Assembly (NCBI GenBank): GCA_965649825.1
Contig: OZ287696.1
Location: 868,001-932,000 of the forward strand
Source: Penicillus capitatus
Lineage: Eukaryota; Chlorophyta
Direction of reading: 5' to 3'
DNA length: 64,000 nt
Positions 57,477-64,000 of this stretch are shown in pieces (position 1 is the first letter of the stretch; every line of letters starts with the position of its first letter). Made by a program: the position numbers and the translations under genes. The notes under the pieces were generated by a model. It did no database searches. It was not told the origin of the DNA and was given only the letters and a program-made list of their open reading frames with translations.

Positions 57477-60029
57477 TCATGGTGAATGGGCGCTGTCGAG
57501 CCGCATTTTCTTGACTTCGTCTGGCGGTCGCGTCGCCTCATTCGTGAGGGATTCCATTTCTTTTTCCGGTGCCTCTTGAATGTTTTCCATTTCTTCCTGC
57601 AGAAAACATGAATACGTGCAAATCTTGCAAATTGTACCAGTTTCATCAGGACGTTTGCTGTGTCTTCCTTCGGAACCATGAGATTCAACGTGTACGGAGA
57701 AATCAACCAGCCACAAACAGCCAACGGAGCACGGGCTGTCAAACCAGCTGCACAGAAATCCGCATTCACTTTGCTGCGGCAATGAACGTGCTCACCTCCG
57801 GCATCCGTCGATAGCGGAAATTTAAGGCGAGACGCATCGACATCGTCCAATAACACAATGCAACCTCCCTGTTCCAGTTTCCCCATCTTCTCAATGACAT
57901 CTCCATCCGTAATTGTCGCCACGCTGTCTGCATTGTTCGGATTTGGAATTTTTAGTGTCTTCTCTGTCAATAACTGCTTCATCTGGACAGTCCTGAGGTA
58001 GAGTTTCTGCTTCGTGATGTACGGCAGCACCAAGGGCAGCCCTTCCTGACAGAAGCGATAGATGCACTGGTAAGGAGATCCTTCCTTTCTCTGAAAAGCA
58101 CGTGTCAACACCTGGCTGCACATCTCGATCTGCCACACCATGGAATGCCCGATTCTCACCTGTTGTCCCAGTGAGGTGATGCGGATGGCAGTGTCGTACT
58201 GGTTGTCAATGAGTTCCTTGATGGCTGTGCTGATGAAGTAGGCCTTCCTAGGTTCGTTGTTATTCAGATTGCGCGAAATCAGGTTCTTTCCAAGATCAAT
58301 GCCTTCCAGTCCATAAAACGCTGTCACTTCCTGTACGACGGCGTGGCCTTCTAAACAGATGATCGGATCGATTCCTTTGAAAATCTGCCGATGCGGTGTC
58401 TCGTCCTTGTCCTTTGCCTTCGCCGTTTCCTTTGTATCGCGGCCCAGTCGTTTGTTACGCTCCTCATAGTATTCGTTTTTTCGTTCGGCAGTGCACGCTT
58501 CGATTCTGTGCTGCACCGAGGGCACCGCTGTCTCGATCACTGGCTTCAGTTTTCGAAACAGCGCCACGAAGAACCCGCCGCTATTGTTGGCATGGGGGAG
58601 CAATCGCATGCAGCGTTCCAACGGGATATCCTCCCCATCGACAGGCGGAAAGAATGATGGATCGATATCGAGTTTCTTCTGAGTTGCCTGTCTGTGCTCG
58701 ACCGCCGCTTGGTAGTTCTCGTATTCCCTGCAGCAGAGGACTCGACCGATTTCACGACGGTTAGACGAAAAAACCTGTTGTCATCGGCAACGATCCAGGT
58801 TCGTTTTCCTCGACAGTGCTTGAGCTGTGGGAACGCAGTGGAGAGGTCGACCAGTTCCATGGCCCCGTGGGATTGGCGCAGCACCTCAGCGACGACAGCT
58901 TCGTCTTCCAGTGGATTGAGAGAACAGGTTGAGTACACCATCAATCCGCCCAATGCCAAAAGCTTCAGGCCTCGCAGAGCAATGCGCAGCTGCAGTGGAT
59001 GCAAACCACAGGCATCATGAAGCTTCCACTTTCGCCACACCTCTGGATTCTTACGCGTCGTGCCATCTCCAGAACACGGGACGTCCGCCACAATTCGATC
59101 AAACTCAACGAGCGCCTAGAACAGGACGACAGAAATGATCAGAGTGCGAGATAAGTATCGTACGCACTCTTTTGTCGGATGTGACTTTGGCTCCGTTTGG
59201 GAAGAGGCTTGCATCGGCAGAAGTAATGAGGATGTTTGGACTGACCATACGTTTCACTTGATGCGTCATCATATTGCATCGCTGGAAATCCACGTCGTTT
59301 GCCATCACGTATCCCGTGGGGAGTTGCGTCTGATCTCTGTGCAGCATCTCCAGCAGTTGTACCGTTTTGGATCCAGGGGCGGCGCACATGTCCAGCACTC
59401 GATGATGTGACTGCACATCGAGAACCAGAGGGGGAATCATCGACACCGCCTCTTGACGACTGATATTGCCTGCCATTGTCTCACGCTTGATATACTCATG
59501 CAATGCCTCGAAAGTGGGATCACGTCGGAGCTCTCGCCGAGAGAACCCAAATTGCCAGGCCAGTGCATCGGGATACCAGGGCAATGCCTTTGGCGGCGCC
59601 ACCGCTCCGCTCTCCTAAAACAATGGTTATCGAACACCACGAAGGGGAAGATGTAAATGTCTGCCGGACGTCGCGTTTGGCATTGGCCAGTTTTGCAAAG
59701 AAATCGGTTTCGAGCTTATCTCGGAGACTTTGGGCATAGGGTCCTCGTCCATTGATCCGAAAGACGACGGGCAATTCTGTCCGTGCCGCCTGGAGAAAGG
59801 CCTCCCATTCGTCCTCGGGCACGATGCCCTGTTTCTGATAGTACGCTTCGAATCGTTCGTTTCGAAACTGACTGTCCTCAAGCCATCGGCTCTCTTCCCG
59901 AAACGTATCTTCCGCTTTTTGCCGGAAATCTCGATTGAGCGACTAAACAGAGCGTTTTGTGGCGCTGTGCGACATCGAGTAGGCATTCCGTACTTTCCCG
60001 CGCCATCCCCTTCCGCGTTTGTTCTTCAT
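57477..60029 (-). CDS. NSUN2: tRNA (cytosine-5)-methyltransferase, NSUN2/Trm4
   Basis: SAM-dependent enzyme making m5C in tRNA and other RNAs. Exon 1 (59994-60029) encodes [12 protein letters not shown]; intron 59943-59993 leads to [20 protein letters not shown], the family's start. Landmarks: [20 protein letters not shown] with AAPGSKT (SAM site), [30 protein letters not shown] (motif IV Cys), [19 protein letters not shown] (catalytic motif VI Cys), then the PUA-like C-terminal part ([17 protein letters not shown]). Further introns lie near 59580-59680, 59110-59170, 58570-58700 and 57580-57640. The tail is acidic, ending RLDSAHSP. Its start codon is 35 bp from that of LSM3. Confidence 0.95.
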
Positions 60030-60064
60030 TTTCTCGATACGCGCTGTCCTATCTTTGTCGCGCA

Positions 60065-60462
60065 ATGGCAGATGAACGGACCCCCATTCGCGAACCTTTG
60101 GATTTGGTGCGGCTTTCTCTGGAAGAGCGTGTCTATGTCAAACTTCGAGGCGACCGAGAGTTGCGAGGGAAGCTTCATGTGTGTCACAACGCGTTGCATA
60201 TCCCCAGCTGACGTCTCAGTACCTTAGGCGTACGACCAACATCTGAATATCATCCTTGGCGACGTGGAAGAGACGATTACGACCCTGGAGATCGACGACG
60301 AAACCTACGAAGAAATCATCAAGGTATGACAGTCCAGCGACCATCGAACGCAGTCAATCAACGACGAGCATATGTGATGAGTAGACTCAGAAACGATCGA
60401 TGCCGTATCTCTTCGTTCGTGGCGATGGAGTGATTCTCATTTCTCCGCCGCTTCGAAAATAG
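60065..60462 (+). CDS. LSM3: U6 snRNA-associated Sm-like protein LSM3
   Basis: Subunit of the LSM1-7 (mRNA decay) and LSM2-8 (U6 snRNP) rings. Introns 60179-60227 and 60324-60384 give 95 aa. It aligns throughout: [59 protein letters not shown] and [19 protein letters not shown], containing the Sm1 (AYDQHLN-I-G) and Sm2 (FVRGDGV) motifs. The 35 bp between its ATG and that of NSUN2 must hold both genes' leaders or overlapping promoters. Confidence 0.97.
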
Positions 60463-60809
60463 AGACGGTCTCCTTCAAAAGAAGAAAGGGTGTTGTGGAT
60501 GGTAGTGCTAGAGAGACAGCCTTGTCAGAATGACATGTCTTTGATAACATCTGTAAAAAGAGTCCATCACTCTCCTGTTGCCGTTTGCAGATGAACCAGC
60601 TGGCAAAAGATCATTCCTTGTCTAGACAGACTGCATAGTATTAGTGAAACCGTAGCAATTGAATGCTCCAGAGCCAATGTCCAAAATGCCAAACAGCAAA
60701 AACACGTTGGAATGCAAGACTGTAAACATAGGTTTGTGCTTTCTCTCACCATCCACAGCTCATAGCGCCGTTTCCCACGCGATTGTTTCCCGACAAGTAT
60801 GTCTGAAAA
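60463..60809. other. convergent 3' flanks, no gene seen
   Basis: Between LSM3 (plus) and the SET-domain gene (minus). Only short frames; a Cys-rich minus-strand frame of about 60 codons has no features that support coding. Confidence 0.5.
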
Positions 60810-62646
60810 TCACACGCTTTGGCTTCTGTAACGATATAGTAGAACGTCCCAGAGAATCATTTTCTTGTAGACATCATAGATCTTTATCAGTTTTTGGACA
60901 TCCGAGAGGTCTCTGTTTTCTTTGACATCTCTTGTGGAGATTGTTGGCGGCTTCTTGCCAGAATCTTCGTATCTGCGAAGACTCTCAGCATACAACTGAT
61001 GGAGGAAGTTAAAGTTGTGCTCTGTGTCTGGGCAGTTTGCTGCGAGGAGCTCTAGATCATCAACGAGATGTGACTTCGTCGACAGCAGCTCAAAGCATCG
61101 CTGTGCAACGGCATCCTGAACAGAGACCTTGCATTTCCAACCCAAGTAATTGAAAGCAGCAATCGCACGGCCATCTAAAAATCCACCAGCCATTAGGCGA
61201 ATCTTGTTTTGCTGTTCACGCTGGCCCAAGTACATCTCATCATCCGAATTCGGATGCATACTTCCATCCTCTTTGTGCGCTTTCGACAGAGCTTCCTTCC
61301 GGATCTCCTCTGCCTCTGACTCCTACATCAAACAATCCTCACCGCATTGCTGGTGATGTGACAGCCGTTCTTGCATGCGTTAGATAGTTGTGACAGAACC
61401 AGTCGATGGCATCTTCGATGTTTGAGAAGAGGACATAATCGTCTTTGGGATTGAGCGGCGGAATGTAACCGTAGAACAGAAAGAAATCGTCATTGTTCCG
61501 TTCGCCATAGGACATGCATATCTGCCATCCGCCTTTGAACCTTGTCGACCGATAAATGCATCACCTCATGGTAAGCTGAAACGGATGTCGATGTCACAAA
61601 CTGCATCTCCCATTGATTAGTCTTCGACTTCTCCGGCGGAACAATGTCCCATTTCACCGAATCCCGTTTGTCAAATGCGTCAATGAAAGAACGAAAACAG
61701 CGATCGCCTCCATGGTTGAACATGTCGGCCAATGGCACGAGCAAATGAACGTCGGATGGGCCACGTTTACCAGCAGTTCCAAATGTCCTCGAGTGTACGA
61801 TGGACATTGCCCAGTCAAAGTCATCTCTGTCACTGTGGCTGTGTGCCTCGGGCTTCAATCTTTGCCATGCGTCGGATACCAACCAAATATACCGATCCAA
61901 GTCTGATCGGATATCTTCGTACTCAATCGCACAGATATCTTCGTAAGAAAACGAGCACAGAACGCAGAGGATTTTGCGTGGCAAGCTTTGAAGGTAGGGA
62001 AACCACATGGATGCCTCTCCAAGTGCTTTCTCACGCAGAAGGCGACAGGCCAGTCGCACAGACCATGGTGCTCCCTGTGTGCCTCGCAAGGAAATCGTAC
62101 ATGCATGAGATGACACACCTCATACATAAGCTGATTGGACACGTCATCATCTTTGTGATCGACGAGTGCTACTTTCAAAGGAAGCGTGAGGATGACGTCT
62201 CCTTTGTCGATCTCCGAAACGGCGAAGACTCCGCGATCCCCTTTCTCCGATTCGAAAAGGGAGATCTTAGAAGCATCGGTACCGATTTCTGGAACCCCTG
62301 GGCAAGCGACTTATTGAAAACCGATGCAGCAGGAAGCTGATAAACGACCATTGAAATGGCACCAACTCCACAAATCATTCAATTCTGCAAGCGATGAACA
62401 GCTCGAGGATAAAGCATCGAGTGGTCGACGCCATCGGCGGCACTACGCATCTTCAACGCTTTCGCTCAATGCGATCGACACCGTGCGCTTACCAGTCGTC
62501 TTTGGACGCGTCGATCTGTCACGATCTTCGAAATCCATGCCTGCTGAAGGTCGACGTGTATAGCGTGCATTCTGAATCTCTGCCTGTCTTGTCGCGTCGC
62601 ACATCTCGCTTTTCCATTCTTTTAGCATGCGTCTGCGTTGCTCCAT
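60810..62646 (-). CDS. SET-domain lysine methyltransferase, Rubisco-LSMT/SETD type
   Basis: Protein lysine methyltransferase of the class with a C-terminal substrate-binding domain. The first exon MEQRRRMLKEWKSEM... joins, through a 108-bp intron or two shorter steps, to ELNDLWSWCHFNG, then through a 51-bp intron to VPEIGTDAS, EKGDRGVFAVSEIDKGDVIL. The SET core includes LVPLADMFNHGGD (NH motif) and, after a short intron, ICMSYGERNNDDFFLFYGY (catalytic Tyr). A GC-AG intron (61323-61374) leads to ESEAEEIRKEALSK and the LSMT C-terminal domain (AIAAFNYLGWKCK). In plants such enzymes act in plastids on Rubisco or aldolase. The first exon's ATG overlaps the divergent ClpS ATG. Confidence 0.75.
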
Positions 62647-63314
62647 GATGCTCAAGCCGACGAGTTTTAGAATCACACAGTCGCATGTACCTTCTCTTGT
62701 CATTGGTCACACGGTAATCGTTCTCGGCGGTAGGTGCCCCCAACTCAACTTCTCATACGACGACACCCAAGTGGTCACACGCAATTTCCGGCCGCAACGG
62801 CACATCTCTCCCTATTTACGTCAGGAGGCGCCGTTGCACGGGAGTACCATGGCCGCGTCGTGGTCCGTGCCGCTGCCGGAGGCGGGGTGGCGGATAAACC
62901 CGTGACCACACCGGACAAGAGCAAACAGTACAACATCTTTGCCTCTCGATTGTCTTCCTCACTCATTGTGACATATCAGGAAAGGAACGAGTCGCAGGCG
63001 ACCGCCCATTTATCGCGTTCTTCTCCATAACGATAACTACAACAGCCGGGAGTATGTTGTCCGGGTGTTGGTGAAAGTGATCGACTGCCTAAGCCTCGAT
63101 GATGCTGTCAACGTCATGCAGGTTACACAGCAGTCAATAGAAAAAGAGCTATTGATATAATGTGTGAGATCAGGTGGCACATGTCAGCGGAATTGCTCTG
63201 GTGACAGCCTGTGCTCAAGAAGAGGCCGAGACCTACTGTCAAGGACTGAGAAACAATGGACTAACGTCCACGATCGAGCCAGATGGGGGTTCTGGTGGCG
63301 GTGCAGAGATCTAA
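62645..63314 (+). CDS. CLPS: ClpS, plastid Clp protease adaptor
   Basis: Delivers N-degron proteins to the ClpC/ClpP protease. Introns 62687-62733, 62928-62979 and 63122-63173 give 172 aa (171 from the second ATG at 62648). A long N-terminal extension (MMLKPTSFRITQSH..., ending GRVVVRAAAGGG) looks like a chloroplast transit peptide with a VVVRA|A cleavage site. The mature part carries TTPDKSKQ, IYRVLLHNDNYNSREYVVRV (the Asn-Asp pocket residues), LSLDDAVNVMQ and VAHVSGIALVTACAQEEAET, then GLTSTIEPDG, very close to plant ClpS1. The extension has no hydrophobic signal peptide, arguing for a primary plastid. Confidence 0.93.
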
Positions 63315-63408
63315 TCATAAACATTGCGATGCAGATTCTGAGACGTGTCGATGAATACTAATCTGCCCTTGTACAACAAATACGCACCACTTTTGAGAGG
63401 ATGATGAA

Positions 63409-63823
63409 ATGGAAGCGATACCTCCTCGCACTGAACACGACTCATTTGCGTCATCAATTGAACGACGTTTGTCAGAGAATGGTTTCGAGAGTCTTCTGCC
63501 ACTGAGATCGATAGACGTAGAACATTCGGTGTTCCTTGTGGGGGGTCCAGAATCGGCCACGATTGAACAGCGTCGTTCAGAAAAGAGAGTGAGTGATCGT
63601 CTCCCGAAGGAATGGAAGTCGCCTTTCTATTCTTTCTGTCAAGACCATCCATACATCTTACCTACATAACCGAATTGTCTTTGTGAAGTGTCGAGATGTC
63701 CGACGATCAGTCTTGGTTAAAAACGAGGGTCATTGGGTGTTTGGGTTCAGAAAATGGATGGCTTTGAATCTTTGTATGACGATATCGATCGCGGACCGTT
63801 GGCCGTTCGACATTCAGCTTTAG
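63409..63823 (+). CDS. edge gene, unidentified
   Basis: MEAIPPRTEHDSFASSIERR starts a frame that continues through FLVGGPESATIEQRRSEKR to a good donor (GTGAGT) and, with a 55-bp intron, into THTS-like TIHTSYLHNRIVFVKCRDVR and a stop at 63823. An overlapping alternative frame from 63755 (MDGFESLYDDIDRGPLAVRH) also looks protein-like and runs towards the right edge. Only one of these can be right; no family is recognised. Confidence 0.3.
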
Positions 63824-64000
63824 GCAGCTTCGTGAGATCTGCGTCTATCGAACAACAGCTGCTTTCGAAAAGATCCACTGTCTGTCCGTCAATGTTGCCG
63901 ACCATCCCTTCGGCTAGCGTCTTGCCTAAGAAGACAGAGTGGTGATCTCCACATGACTCGGGTAGCGAGCAGTGGCGAACGAATGACACACAACGAGTGC

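Noticed and set aside
1-64000. tRNA, rRNA or snRNA genes
   Set aside because: None was recognised by eye on either strand; a covariance-model scan (for example tRNAscan-SE or Infernal) would be decisive and could not be run.
1-64000. Bacterial operon interpretation because of overlapping and very close genes
   Set aside because: Spliced introns in nearly every gene and exclusively eukaryotic protein families exclude a prokaryotic source.

Overview
This is nuclear DNA of a unicellular eukaryote. From about 9.4 kb to the right end it is packed with protein genes (roughly one per 1.5 kb), most split by very short spliceosomal introns (about 36-110 bp, mostly 45-62 bp, GT-AG with a minority of GC-AG). 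Gene content points to a plastid-bearing, probably flagellate, alga: a ClpS adaptor and an x-type thioredoxin with N-terminal extensions that look like simple transit peptides, a plant-type class II PRPP synthetase, a receptor-like TKL kinase of a kind common in green algae, and a Tctex-type dynein light chain (dynein is absent from red algae and flowering plants). A green alga or relative is my best inference; the species cannot be named from the sequence.

Left end (1-9.4 kb): gene-poor. No credible gene in 1-4.8 kb, a pyrimidine-rich strand-asymmetric tract near 2.3-2.56 kb, then a duplicated block (copy A, 5.36-8.32 kb; copy B, 18.39-20.50 kb). The block carries the first two exons of a TMEM184 gene, three long hairpins, and a tandem array with intron-like modules. 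A degenerate aldo/keto reductase lies at its edge.

Middle (9.4-34 kb): DNA polymerase delta subunit 3, phosphatidylinositol synthase, a BAR-like protein, receptor kinase, phosphomannomutase, TMEM184, BRO1-domain protein, Tim21/Coa1-like protein, ribosomal eS12, PRPP synthetase, Pol III subunit RPC4, Tctex light chain, a DWNN/RBBP6-like protein, Ku80, TFIIF-beta, thioredoxin x.

Right (34-64 kb): FMC1-like assembly factor, Taspase 1, VPS11, a large unidentified helical protein, a SAM-type mitochondrial carrier, E2F, an A20/AN1 protein, a small unknown, a GLTSCR1/BRIP-like SWI/SNF subunit, a WD40 protein, a plastid-type membrane protein, a large disordered protein, an MBOAT acyltransferase, an EBP sterol isomerase, NSUN2/Trm4, LSM3, a SET-domain lysine methyltransferase, ClpS and an edge gene.

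The genes are mostly housekeeping and do not form one pathway. What stands out is compaction: divergent genes whose start codons are 33 and 35 bp apart or even overlap, an ATGA stop/start overlap between two same-strand genes, and a tail-to-tail coding overlap. Exon joins below were worked out by eye from reading frame, splice sites and family conservation; where exon lengths were summed they gave whole codon numbers.
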